NCBI RefSeq assembly: GCF_018917865.1
Contig: NZ_JAHLPM010000002.1
Coordinates: forward strand, 1 to 64,000
Reading direction: 5' to 3'
DNA: 64,000 nt
DNA from: Tissierella simiarum
GTDB lineage: Bacteria > Bacillota > Clostridia > Tissierellales > Tissierellaceae
The stretch's first letter is position 1. The number at the start of each line of letters is the position of its first letter. Under the pieces are notes generated by a model that was not told the DNA's origin, made no database searches, and worked only from the letters and a program-made list of their open reading frames with translations. Position numbers and translations under genes: made by a program. This document shows, piece after piece, positions 52,781 through 61,621 of this stretch.

Positions 52781-53635
52781 CTACTCTTTTATCCTTAAAT
52801 TCTCAATTATCTTTCCTGTTTCTTGTATATATTCTGGAATAATATTAAAATTTTTCTTTACAATATTCATAAATAATATATCTATTATGGTAAGTTGAGC
52901 TATTCTTGAAGCTACTGCTCCCATTCTAAGGTGTTTTTCAACTTCTGTAGTAAAAATTTTTATATCTGCTACTTTACTAACAGGATTATCTCCATATTTT
53001 GTTATAGAGATGGTCTTAGCTCCTCTCTTTCTAGATATTTCTAAAGCTTTATAGGTTTCAATAGTTTTTCCACTATGAGATATTCCTATAGCTACATCTT
53101 TTTCACTCATATTTGAAGCAGATACTAACTGAAGATGATGATCCATATGTATATTAGCATCTTTATTTATTCTAACTAACTTATACTGAAAATCTAAAGC
53201 TACTAACGAAGATACCCCTACTCCATAAAGATTTATTCTCTTAGCATTACTTATAGCATCTACTGCTTCATTTATTGTTTTCTCGTCCAGTAACTTTAAG
53301 GTATCCTTTATTGCTTTCATATTTTCCATAGCCACTTTATTCATAATATCCATAGTAGAATCATGAATTGTTATAGCTTCATATATACTGTTTTCATCTA
53401 TTTCATAGTTCGGAATATCCTTTGCTAGAGCAATTTTCAACTCTTGAAATCCTGAATAACCAACTTTTTTAGAAAATCTTATAACACTAGCAGGACTGGT
53501 ATTAGTTATCTCTGCTAATTCATTGGCAGTTAAATTATATACTTCGTCTTGATTTTCTAATATAAAATCAGCAATAACTTTTTCTATATCTGTTAATTCA
53601 TTTAATAAATTCTTTATTCGTAGTATACTGCTCAT
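52781..53635 (-). CDS. RpiR-family regulator (MurR-like)
   Basis: 284 residues from the ATG at 53635 (MSSILRIKNLLNELTDIEKVIADFI), behind AAAGGTGG. N-terminal RpiR helix-turn-helix about 1-75 (TANELAEITNTSPASVIRFSKKVGYSGFQELK) and C-terminal SIS sugar-phosphate domain about 125-265 (INLYGVGVSSLVALDFQYKL, VAIGISHSGKTIETYKAL). Last gene of the murQ-murP-PHP group. I infer control by MurNAc-6-phosphate, as for MurR/YbbH. Confidence 0.85.
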   Translation of the reverse strand: MSSILRIKNLLNELTDIEKVIADFILENQDEVYNLTANELAEITNTSPASVIRFSKKVGYSGFQELKIALAKDIPNYEIDENSIYEAITIHDSTMDIMNKVAMENMKAIKDTLKLLDEKTINEAVDAISNAKRINLYGVGVSSLVALDFQYKLVRINKDANIHMDHHLQLVSASNMSEKDVAIGISHSGKTIETYKALEISRKRGAKTISITKYGDNPVSKVADIKIFTTEVEKHLRMGAVASRIAQLTIIDILFMNIVKKNFNIIPEYIQETGKIIENLRIKE

Positions 53636-53662
53636 GGCCCCCACCACCTTTGACTTTATTAA

Positions 53663-53699
53663 ATATGTGGTGGCTAAAATTAACTTGGCCACCACATAT
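53663..53699 (-). terminator. Hairpin between the PHP and RpiR genes
   Basis: 12-base stem ATATGTGGTGGC / GCCACCACATAT with a 13-base loop, followed by TTTAAT on the minus strand. A partial terminator inside the group. Confidence 0.65.
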
Positions 53700-53710
53700 A
53701 TACATCCTTA

Positions 53711-54559
53711 TTATACTATTTTATTTACAAAATAGGGATATAAGTTTCTATAAACTTCTTCGGGTATATCTATACCACAAATTGGAGTTTTTAATTTGTT
53801 AAAGATTCCATGATAGTCTGAACCACCAGTAACTATAATGTCTTTACTCTTGGCTATTCCTTTTAGTTCTTCTCTTATTTCCATATCATTGGAAGGATGA
53901 TATATTTCTACTCCATCTAATAATCCACTATTTATTATTTCCAAATAAAGATCCTTATCTTTATTTTTAACTTTTATTGGATGGGCTAAAATTATGATTC
54001 CATTATTTCTTTTTATTAATTCACATATTTGTTGGAAGTCATAGTATTTGTAAGTATCTTCAACGTAATAAGGAGCTTCTTTCCCAAAATAAGCTTTTAA
54101 AGACATCATAATCTCTTCTTCTTTTAAATATCCATACTTACTTAAAGTTTTAAGCATCTTTGCCCTATACAATGGACCGCCTTTTCCTTCCTTGAAAAAC
54201 TCCTCTTCTTCAATTTCTATACCATTATTATGCATTAGTTTTATCTGTTCTTTAGATCTATTATTTAAATAATTTAGCAAGATCTTTGAATATTCTATTA
54301 GCTCTAAGGATTTATAGTCTATGTTATATCCTAATACATGGAACTTAATTCCCTTCTCCACTGCTGTAAATTCTACAGCTGGAATTATAGGAATATTATT
54401 TTTTTTACTTAAGTCTACAGCCTTTTCTAAACCTAGTACTGTATCATGGTCTGTTATTGATATAGCAGACATCTTTAAATTTTTTCCTATTTCAAATATT
54501 TCTTCTAAAGTTGAACTTCCATCTGAATAGACAGAGTGCATATGAAAGTCAAATTTCAT
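53711..54559 (-). CDS. PHP-domain phosphoesterase
   Basis: 282 residues. PHP metal motifs: DFHMHSVYSDGSSTLEE (His6, His8), SITDHDTVLG, PAVEFTA, ILAHPIK and a C-terminal GGSDYHG. Resembles 3',5'-nucleotide bisphosphate/histidinol-phosphatase-like family members. It starts 16 bases after the murP stop and so belongs to the MurNAc operon, where a PHP phosphatase is not a standard member. It might dephosphorylate a sugar phosphate. Confidence 0.85.
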   Translation of the reverse strand: MKFDFHMHSVYSDGSSTLEEIFEIGKNLKMSAISITDHDTVLGLEKAVDLSKKNNIPIIPAVEFTAVEKGIKFHVLGYNIDYKSLELIEYSKILLNYLNNRSKEQIKLMHNNGIEIEEEEFFKEGKGGPLYRAKMLKTLSKYGYLKEEEIMMSLKAYFGKEAPYYVEDTYKYYDFQQICELIKRNNGIIILAHPIKVKNKDKDLYLEIINSGLLDGVEIYHPSNDMEIREELKGIAKSKDIIVTGGSDYHGIFNKLKTPICGIDIPEEVYRNLYPYFVNKIV

Positions 54560-54575
54560 ATTAACTCCCCCAATA

Positions 54576-55979
54576 TTATTTTAAATTTAATACTTCATTT
54601 AATACAGAATGTTCTTCCATTCCATTACTTAAACTTCCATCTGGCATATCATCCCATTTAGTTACGTAAGTCAATACAAAGCCTCCTGCATAGGCTAATA
54701 ATGTTCCTATTAGATAGTGAATTATACTTTCTGAAGGAATCAATAGTGTTAGAGGTAATCCAGATAATCCAATACCTATAGAAGCTACCTTCATCATAGA
54801 TACATATGCTCCACCTATTACCGATCCAAGACAAGCAGTTATAAAAGGCTTACCTAGAGGCAATGTTACACCAAACATTAGTGGTTCCCCTACACCAAGC
54901 ATAGCTACAGGTAATGAACTTCCTATAATCTTTTTAAGATTCTTATTCTTTGTTTTTAAATAAACTGCAATACCAGCTCCTACTTGTCCTGCTCCAGCCA
55001 TAGCTAATATTGGTCTTAGAAGATCAACTCCTGTTTCTTTAAGTAAACTTACTTCTATTGGAGTCAGTGCTCTATGAAGACCGGTCATTACTAAAGGTAA
55101 GAAAGATCCTGATAAAACTGCTCCTACAAGGAATCCACCTCTATCTATTAGAGAGTTCACTATATTACTTAAACCTTGGGATAGTGCTACTCCTAAAGGA
55201 TGGACTATGTAAAGACTCCCCAATCCTACTACGATTAAAACTATAGTTGGTGTCGCTATTAAGTCGATAACAGAAGGCATTATCTTTCTTAATTTTTTCT
55301 CTAGCCATGCTCCTATCATGCAAGCTATTAATACAGCAATAATCCCACCTTGTTCTGGTACAAGGTTTTCTCCATTTATAACTACTTTCGCTAGTCCTGG
55401 AGAACTTAAAATACCAGCAATAGCTCCTCCTAAAGTAACGCTTCCTCCAAATTCTTTAGCAGTATACATACCAACCATGATGCTCATATAAGTAAATACA
55501 GCTTTTCCTATTACTCCTAACATTGCATACATATTATCATCTATTAGTCCTAAGTTTTGAAGTAATTTAGATGAACCGTAAATAACTCCACAGCCAACAA
55601 AAGCTGGAATTAATGGAATAAAAATATTTGATAAATGTCTTAAAAATCTTTTGAAAGGAGTATTATTTTTTTCTTTTAATTCTGCCTTTCTAACTGCTAC
55701 TTCATCCTCTTGCCCTACTTTTACTCCGACTAGTTTAGCTACTTCTCCTGATACCTTGGCAGCAGTTCCTGGTCCTAAAATAATTTGGAATTGACCACTT
55801 TGTTCAACTGTACTAAGAACACCTTCAACCTTAGCTAAGTCATTCTTATTCACTAATTCTTTGTCTTTAAGAACCAGTCTAAGTCTAGTTGCACAATGAG
55901 TTACACTTATAACGTTTTCCTTACCTCCAACGTTTTCTAAAATTCTTTTTCCCATTTCTTTGGGTGATAGTTTAGCCAT
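54576..55979 (-). CDS. murP: PTS EIIBC for N-acetylmuramic acid
   Basis: 467 residues. EIIB about 1-90 with the phosphocysteine in ISVTHCATRLRLVL (Cys29), then EIIC about 110-455 with GLHRALTPIEVSLL and GVGEPLMFGVTLPLGKPF, the GxxEP motif. No EIIA domain, so it borrows one, as MurP does. It starts 84 bases after murQ. The substrate is inferred from murQ. GlcNAc- or sucrose-type EIIBC are structural relatives. Confidence 0.88.
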   Translation of the reverse strand: MAKLSPKEMGKRILENVGGKENVISVTHCATRLRLVLKDKELVNKNDLAKVEGVLSTVEQSGQFQIILGPGTAAKVSGEVAKLVGVKVGQEDEVAVRKAELKEKNNTPFKRFLRHLSNIFIPLIPAFVGCGVIYGSSKLLQNLGLIDDNMYAMLGVIGKAVFTYMSIMVGMYTAKEFGGSVTLGGAIAGILSSPGLAKVVINGENLVPEQGGIIAVLIACMIGAWLEKKLRKIMPSVIDLIATPTIVLIVVGLGSLYIVHPLGVALSQGLSNIVNSLIDRGGFLVGAVLSGSFLPLVMTGLHRALTPIEVSLLKETGVDLLRPILAMAGAGQVGAGIAVYLKTKNKNLKKIIGSSLPVAMLGVGEPLMFGVTLPLGKPFITACLGSVIGGAYVSMMKVASIGIGLSGLPLTLLIPSESIIHYLIGTLLAYAGGFVLTYVTKWDDMPDGSLSNGMEEHSVLNEVLNLK

Positions 55980-56063
55980 TGGTCTTAACCTCCTTAATAT
56001 TAGTATATATTTAAATAAATAAGGGTTTTAAAAACACCTTGCTTATTTTCATGGTTTAGTAGT

Positions 56064-56978
56064 TTACTTTTCTTTGTTAACTGCTTCTAATGCCTGTCTA
56101 ACATGTCCATTATGTAAACTCAATATGTTCCTTGATTCTTCCATATTCAAATTAGTCAATATCATAAAAATACTTAATTTCACATCGTAGTCTGTTTCTT
56201 GTAAATATTTTAAAGCCTCTTCTTCTCCTACTCCTGTTGCTTCTCTAACAATCTTTTTGCATCTTTCTCTCAACTTTAGATTAGTCGCTTCAACATCTAC
56301 CATTAAATTTTTATATACTTTTCCTAACTTAATCATAGATCCAGTAGTTAACATATTAAGAACCATCTTCTGTGCTGTTCCAGATTTAAGTCTAGTAGAG
56401 CCAGTGATTACTTCTCCTCCTACTACTGGTGCTATACATATATCTGCAACTTTTGCTATTTCTGAATCCTTATTATTTGTAACTCCTATAGTACTAGCAC
56501 CTATACTTTTAGCATATTCTAAGCCTCCTATGACATAAGGTGTCCTGCCGCTTGCCGCTATACCTACTAAAACATCTTTTTCACTAAAATGAACCTTTTT
56601 CAAATCTTCTTTTCCAGCATCCTTATTATCTTCAGAACCTTCTATTGCTGAAAATACTGCTTTATCTCCTCCTGCAATTACTCCTTGTACCATTTCTGGT
56701 GAAGTTCCAAAAGTTGGAGGACATTCTGAGGCATCTAATATACCTAATCTGCCGCTAGTACCTGCACCTAAATAAATTAACTTTCCTCCCTGTTCTAACT
56801 TTTCTGCTATAACATCAACAGCTTTAGCAATATTTCCTATTTCTCTTTCTACTGCCAAGGCTACCTTTTTATCTTCACTGTTTATAACTTTAATCATTTC
56901 TTCTGTGGATAATAGGTCTATGTTCTCTGTATGAGGATTTCTAAGTTCTGTAGTTAAGTTATCAAGGTTTATTTTCAT
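56064..56978 (-). CDS. murQ: N-acetylmuramic acid 6-phosphate etherase
   Basis: 304 residues from the ATG at 56978 ([17 protein letters not shown]), nine bases behind GAGGGAG. The earlier ATG at 56987 abuts that site. SIS-domain etherase: [23 protein letters not shown] is the signature, [11 protein letters not shown] and [15 protein letters not shown] follow. It converts MurNAc-6-P to GlcNAc-6-P and D-lactate in the cytoplasm. First gene of the murQ-murP-PHP-rpiR group. Confidence 0.95.
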   Translation of the reverse strand: MKINLDNLTTELRNPHTENIDLLSTEEMIKVINSEDKKVALAVEREIGNIAKAVDVIAEKLEQGGKLIYLGAGTSGRLGILDASECPPTFGTSPEMVQGVIAGGDKAVFSAIEGSEDNKDAGKEDLKKVHFSEKDVLVGIAASGRTPYVIGGLEYAKSIGASTIGVTNNKDSEIAKVADICIAPVVGGEVITGSTRLKSGTAQKMVLNMLTTGSMIKLGKVYKNLMVDVEATNLKLRERCKKIVREATGVGEEEALKYLQETDYDVKLSIFMILTNLNMEESRNILSLHNGHVRQALEAVNKEK

Positions 56979-57017
56979 TTCTATCATCTCCCTCTATTAT
57001 GCTGAAAATATCTAGTC

Positions 57018-57064
57018 GTAAAATTTTATTCCTTAAATTAAATGATATCATAAAATTTTATTTC
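57018..57064 (-). promoter_or_regulatory. Two TAAAATTTTATT sites upstream of murQ
   Basis: GTAAAATTTTATTCC (57018-57032) and TAAAATTTTATTTC (57051-57064). The same motif occurs twice upstream of the AmiE-like gene. Candidate operators of the RpiR/MurR-like regulator. Confidence 0.6.
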
Positions 57065-57089
57065 TTTCTAGCTTAAAAAAATAATTCCT

Positions 57090-57590
57090 TCAATTGCTCA
57101 TGTCAATTTTAGAATTTTCGTCTGTTTCAACTCTTTTATCCTGAATTTTAAATTTAACTCTTTTAAGAACTACTAAAACGCAGTAGACTCCTATTGCAGA
57201 TACAATACTTAAGAAATAATATCCTAAACCTACTCCAATACCTATACAAGCCACTACCCAAAGAGTAGCTGCTGTAGTCAAACCTTTTACACTGCCCTTT
57301 TCGTGTATTATTGAACCTGCCCCTAAAAATCCTACTCCTGATATAACCTGAGCTATTATTCTCCCAGTATCTACTTTAAAAGTATTTGCAAGTTCAGGAT
57401 ACATAAGCATCAATTTTAAAGAATCCTGTACTAAATGAAGCTGTATCATAGATGTTATAGCTGCTCCAACACAGACTAATATATGAGTTATAAATCCTGC
57501 TGGCCTATTATGGTGTTCTCTTTCATATCCAATTAATCCACCTACTAATACAGCAAATGCAAAACGTATTATTACCTCATATTTTTCCAT
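57090..57590 (-). CDS. MgtC/SapB family membrane protein
   Basis: 166 residues with four to five spans: VLVGGLIGYEREHHNRPAGFITHILVCVGAAI, then GRIIAQVISGVGFLGAGSII and KGLTTAATLWVVACIGIGVGLGYY are the MgtC signatures. It lacks the cytoplasmic C-terminal ACT-like extension of longer MgtC proteins. Possibly linked to magnesium homeostasis or ATPase modulation. No M-box riboswitch can be seen in the 107 bases upstream. Its place among MurNAc genes may be accidental. Confidence 0.88.
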   Translation of the reverse strand: MEKYEVIIRFAFAVLVGGLIGYEREHHNRPAGFITHILVCVGAAITSMIQLHLVQDSLKLMLMYPELANTFKVDTGRIIAQVISGVGFLGAGSIIHEKGSVKGLTTAATLWVVACIGIGVGLGYYFLSIVSAIGVYCVLVVLKRVKFKIQDKRVETDENSKIDMSN

Positions 57591-57660
57591 TTAACCCTCC
57601 CCCACCCCAATTAACTTTAAATCTTTTCTAAACTTTAAAGAAAATATACATTTTACAAAT

Positions 57661-57688
57661 AGCAGTAGGAACTTAAGTTCCTACTGCT
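57661..57688 (-). terminator. 28-base perfect palindrome, terminator of the AmiE-like gene
   Basis: AGCAGTAGGAACTT followed by its exact complement, nine bases past the stop at 57698. Confidence 0.75.
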
Positions 57689-57697
57689 GTAAAACAA

Positions 57698-59308
57698 TTA
57701 ATTATTTTCTAACAAAGCTTCGTATACTAAAGATACTATACTTCCATACAGTCCTGTTTGGAAATCATCGCCTTCAAACTTTCCATCTTCAAATTTGGAA
57801 TGTTTTTTATTAGTAAGAAGAACTATTGCCATATCATGTTTTGGATCAATAACAGTTAAAGTACCTGTCCACCCAGTATGACCTACCGCCAAGTTACTAG
57901 CATAAGGTCCAAATTGCCAAACTTTATCCATATTTCCTGCTCTATCCCATCCTAAACCAAAAGTTATACTATTATCAGATGGTTTAGTAAATTGATCTAA
58001 TACATTACCATCAAATAATTTTGTGTTTCCATAGCCTCCATGATTTAGTATAGTTTGACAAAGAACAGCTAAATCTTTAGTCGTTGAAAATAAGCCAGCA
58101 TGACCTGATACTCCGCCCATTGAATAAAAAGCTTTTTCATCATGAGCTTCTCCTTGTAACGTATGCTTTCTAATATTAGGGAAATCCCTTTCTCCACCTC
58201 TTGTATTTCCTAGGGTTTCTGTTGCAGCAAATTCATCTTTAGTGAAACCCTTTTCCAAAGGTAAAAATTTTGTATTCTTCAATCCTAATGGTTTGTAAAT
58301 GTTTTCTTCTACATATTCATCTAATCTTTGACCTGTTATATTTTCAATTATATAGCCTAATAACATATAGTCAGTATCGCTGTATATAGTTTTAGTTCCT
58401 GTTTCATATTCTAATGGAGCTTTTTCTAATAATTCTAGAGTTTTTTCTCTATCGTGAGAGAAAAATTCTTCTCCTAATGGATTATCTGGCATATAAAATT
58501 TTATACTTGCAGCAAATCCAGCAGTATGATTTAATAAGTCCTTTACCTTTATATTCTCTCTTGTATCTCCTGTAAATCCAGGAATATAATCTATTACTTT
58601 TTTATTTACATCTAATTTTCCTTCACTAACTAGTTTTTGGATAGCTATATTGGTTGCATACATCTTTGTATTTGAAGCTAAATCAAATATTGTATCAGGG
58701 TCCATTGGTTGAAACTCATCAAGTAATTTTTCTCCATCATATTTAAGTTTATATCCATAAGCAGTATTTTTAACTATTTTTCCATCTTTAAGCACTAGAA
58801 GAACAGCACCTGGAAATCCTTCCTCTACTTCTTTATTGATAAAGTCATCAATCTCAGCCAATTTTTTATTAGAAAATCCTACATCTTCAGGATTTCCAAT
58901 ACCTATTTTAGGATAGAATAGATGTATATCTAGATATGTACCTTCTGGTTCTACGTTTAATACTTTTATGGTATTATCTCCATTAACTGTATATTCTCCT
59001 ATGTCGAAAATCCTTTTCCCATGTTTTTCTTTTAAAACTTCATCAACTTTAATTTCATTTCCATTAATATACACTTCAGCAGATTCCACACCATAATTTT
59101 CAATTAAAATATGTCCCTTACCTTCATAGCCTTTAAAAACTTGTCTGTCCCTAGCAAAGATTCTACTAGTTGGTTCTTCTTCTGGAAATCTTGTATTTCC
59201 TTGAGATACCATTGCATCAGCATTAGCCATCAGAGGCATAAAATTAGTAAATAATAAAATAAATAATAATGATACAGATAAAAATCTCATACTACTTTTT
59301 TTATCCAT
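57698..59308 (-). CDS. Secreted serine hydrolase, AmiE/YbbE-like (beta-lactamase family)
   Basis: 536 residues. Signal peptide about 1-32. An all-beta domain of about 100 residues (50-135) precedes a beta-lactamase-fold hydrolase (about 145-530) with catalytic SNTK (Ser212, Lys215), the YSD motif (309-311) and HTGWTG as the third box. In Bacillus a homologue (YbbE/AmiE) in the MurNAc cluster trims peptides from muropeptides. The presence of murQ, murP and an RpiR gene next door, and the shared upstream motif, make that role likely here. A carboxylesterase or DD-peptidase is the alternative. Confidence 0.82.
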   Translation of the reverse strand: MDKKSSMRFLSVSLLFILLFTNFMPLMANADAMVSQGNTRFPEEEPTSRIFARDRQVFKGYEGKGHILIENYGVESAEVYINGNEIKVDEVLKEKHGKRIFDIGEYTVNGDNTIKVLNVEPEGTYLDIHLFYPKIGIGNPEDVGFSNKKLAEIDDFINKEVEEGFPGAVLLVLKDGKIVKNTAYGYKLKYDGEKLLDEFQPMDPDTIFDLASNTKMYATNIAIQKLVSEGKLDVNKKVIDYIPGFTGDTRENIKVKDLLNHTAGFAASIKFYMPDNPLGEEFFSHDREKTLELLEKAPLEYETGTKTIYSDTDYMLLGYIIENITGQRLDEYVEENIYKPLGLKNTKFLPLEKGFTKDEFAATETLGNTRGGERDFPNIRKHTLQGEAHDEKAFYSMGGVSGHAGLFSTTKDLAVLCQTILNHGGYGNTKLFDGNVLDQFTKPSDNSITFGLGWDRAGNMDKVWQFGPYASNLAVGHTGWTGTLTVIDPKHDMAIVLLTNKKHSKFEDGKFEGDDFQTGLYGSIVSLVYEALLENN

Positions 59309-59332
59309 TAATAAAACCTCCTTTTAATTTTT

Positions 59333-59379
59333 GTGAAATTTTATTTAATTAATTTTATTATATTGTAAAATTTTATTTC
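59333..59379 (-). promoter_or_regulatory. Two AAATTTTATTT sites upstream of the AmiE-like gene
   Basis: GTGAAATTTTATTT (59333-59346) and GTAAAATTTTATTTC (59365-59379), matching the pair upstream of murQ. Probable shared regulation by the RpiR protein. Confidence 0.6.
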
Positions 59380-59419
59380 TAGCCAGTTAAAAAATGGATA
59401 TTTTCATTTATTTTAAAAT

Positions 59420-59462
59420 AAATATTCCCTTTTAAATTAAAATAATTTAAAAGGGAATATTT
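59420..59462 (-). terminator. Terminator of the 5'-nucleotidase gene
   Basis: 19-base stem AAATATTCCCTTTTAAATT / AATTTAAAAGGGAATATTT with a 5-base loop, 24 bases past the stop at 59486. Confidence 0.8.
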
Positions 59463-59485
59463 AAATGAATTATTTAAATTTGATT

Positions 59486-61276
59486 TTATTTAGCAGGAAT
59501 CAATATTTGTTGGCCCGGAAAAATTAAATGTGGATTTGAAATTTTATTAAATTCAGCTATTTTTTGCCAAGTAGTATTAAATACTTTGCCTATTTTCCAA
59601 AGAGTATCGCCAGATTTAACATTATATTTTTCTACTGGAGTTTCTTGTTTAGTTTCAACTGTAACTACTTCTGCAGTTGTTTCTTTAGTTTCTTTTATTT
59701 CTGTAGGAACTACAGTAATATCTTTATCTTTCTTACCTTCTTGAGGAACTGATCTTCCTTCAACTTTTATATCTAATTCACCTATCTTTTGGATATAGTT
59801 TATTAACATTTCATTTAATGCTTCATATTCTCCGACTATTGGCTTTCCTATAAACATTTCATATTTATCTCCACCAGCAGCCATAAAATCATTGGTTGCT
59901 AATTTATAAGTCTTATTTAAATCTACAGGTTTTCCTTGAATCATTAAATCATATACTTTGTTTCCAGCATTTTTAGTTGGATCGAACTTAAAGGTCATAC
60001 CGCCAACTTGTGGAAATGCACCGGCTGTTTCTGGGTAGGCAACTAAACCATTTTCTAAGGCATTTATTATATCTATTCCTTTTACTTCGATAACTACAGT
60101 ATAGTTAGCAAATGGGAATGCAGTTAAAACATGACCTTTCTTAATAGGTCCTGCTTCTATAGAAGTTCTAATGCCGCCACCATTAGTGATAGCTACATCA
60201 GCTTTTGTTAAATCTAACATTGCATCTGCTAAAAGGTTTCCTAAATTAGATTCTTTAGTTCTTACAATTTCTCTTTCACCATCTAATTTTACTTTTGCTT
60301 CTCCTATAACAGCATCCATTACAGGTTTATCCTTTTCTTCTAATTCATTTATAAGTTTCATAATCTTTTCATCTTCTTTTACATCAACTGCTTCTTCTTT
60401 TGTAAACAATTTAGCTTCTTTCTTAGTAATCTTTCCATCAGTAAATTCAACATCTACAATACCTACATTCTTTAAATACTCTCCTGCTTGCACTATCAAA
60501 GTATTATTTACAAGTTTTCCTTCATCTAACTTTGAGTGGCTGTGACCATCTACTATTAAATCAATACCTGTAACCTTATTAGCTATGTCAATAGTTGTCG
60601 GATCACTTTCTTCATCAATTCCAATATGAGTTAGAGCAACTATCATATCTACTTCTTCTTTTTCTAGCTTAAGCACCATTTGTTGTGCAGTTTTTATAGG
60701 ATCTTTAAAAAATATTCCTTCAGTATATTTTGGATTTGCTTTATGTTTTGTTTCTTCTGTAGCCAATCCAAAAATGCCAATCTTTAATCCGTCAACTTCT
60801 TTAATTACATACTCTTTAAATACATTTGTTCCATCGCCTTTAACTACATTAGCTGCTAATATAGGAAATTCAGCTATATCTTTTAGTTCTAATAATCTAT
60901 CTGTACCATAATTGAAATCATGATTTCCTGGAACCATAGCATCGAAGCTCATTTCATTCATTAACTTAACCATAGCTTCCCCACGAGATATAGTAACGAT
61001 TGGCAAACCATGTACTGTATCTCCAGCATTAAGTAAAATTAAGTTTGGATTTTCACTTTTAAGTTCTTTTAATTTAGTTTCTAATTTCCCAAATCCCATA
61101 CCATCATATTTATCTTCTTTTATTCTACCATGGATGTCATTGGTATGAACAATGGTTAATTTCTTTACTTTTGCTTCCGCTGCAAAAGCTTTGTTTTGTG
61201 CTGGGATTATTAATATACCAAGAACTAAAGCAATTGATAAAAATAGACTCATAAATCTTTTGTTTGTTAATTTCAT
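59486..61276 (-). CDS. Secreted 5'-nucleotidase / 2',3'-cyclic phosphodiesterase with LysM
   Basis: 596 residues. Signal peptide about 1-33. Metallophosphatase domain about 38-270 (VHTNDIHGRI, NAGDTVHG, PGNHDFNYG, VALTHIG, DGHSHS). 5'-nucleotidase C-terminal domain about 325-500 (SNLGNLLADAML, TNGGGIRTSI, YKLATNDFMAAGGD). A threonine/glutamate-rich linker and one LysM repeat (about 552-595: VKSGDTLWKIG ... NKISNPHLIFPGQQILIP) attach it to peptidoglycan. It releases phosphate and nucleosides from extracellular nucleotides. It has no LPxTG anchor. Monocistronic. Confidence 0.92.
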   Translation of the reverse strand: MKLTNKRFMSLFLSIALVLGILIIPAQNKAFAAEAKVKKLTIVHTNDIHGRIKEDKYDGMGFGKLETKLKELKSENPNLILLNAGDTVHGLPIVTISRGEAMVKLMNEMSFDAMVPGNHDFNYGTDRLLELKDIAEFPILAANVVKGDGTNVFKEYVIKEVDGLKIGIFGLATEETKHKANPKYTEGIFFKDPIKTAQQMVLKLEKEEVDMIVALTHIGIDEESDPTTIDIANKVTGIDLIVDGHSHSKLDEGKLVNNTLIVQAGEYLKNVGIVDVEFTDGKITKKEAKLFTKEEAVDVKEDEKIMKLINELEEKDKPVMDAVIGEAKVKLDGEREIVRTKESNLGNLLADAMLDLTKADVAITNGGGIRTSIEAGPIKKGHVLTAFPFANYTVVIEVKGIDIINALENGLVAYPETAGAFPQVGGMTFKFDPTKNAGNKVYDLMIQGKPVDLNKTYKLATNDFMAAGGDKYEMFIGKPIVGEYEALNEMLINYIQKIGELDIKVEGRSVPQEGKKDKDITVVPTEIKETKETTAEVVTVETKQETPVEKYNVKSGDTLWKIGKVFNTTWQKIAEFNKISNPHLIFPGQQILIPAK

Positions 61277-61537
61277 AATAAATCCTCCTTTAAATTTGAT
61301 TATTAATTTAACTATACTCTTTTATATACTTTCTATAAATTTAAATAAAATCCTTCTTTTTGGAAATATTCTTTAGCAATAACTTATTTTTTATCCTTTA
61401 TGTAGACTTAATTACCATATACAAAAATGTTCTTTTCCCGGGAAATATTAGGTAATGTTGTCGACAAAAGAAAAACCTGTCTTTTAAAGTTTTTAGAAAA
61501 AATATTGTTTTATTATTTTCTCCAATATACAGCAATA

Positions 61538-61582
61538 AAACCACCGCTATAAAAGTATTTATACTTAAATTAGCGGTGGTTT
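61538..61582 (-). terminator. Terminator of the membrane protein/M20 pair
   Basis: 12-base stem AAACCACCGCTA / TAGCGGTGGTTT, followed on the minus strand by TTTTATTG. The rest of the 345-base gap to 61276 is A/T-rich leader of the nucleotidase gene with no feature I can support. Confidence 0.85.
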
Positions 61583-61621
61583 ATGTCAATATTGTCTAAT
61601 AAGATTAAATTTTATTTTATT

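Noticed and set aside
53636-53695. Longer RpiR protein starting at 53695
   Set aside because: The added residues come from the hairpin region at 53663-53699, and the family N-terminus fits the ATG at 53635.
57591-57697. Magnesium riboswitch upstream of the MgtC-like gene
   Set aside because: The space upstream is too short for an M-box and holds only the AmiE terminator and A/T-rich sequence.
61420-61470. Short palindromes TTCCCGGGAA and TTGTCGACAA in the nucleotidase leader
   Set aside because: Ten-base palindromes of this kind occur by chance, and nothing around them forms a promoter or operator pattern.
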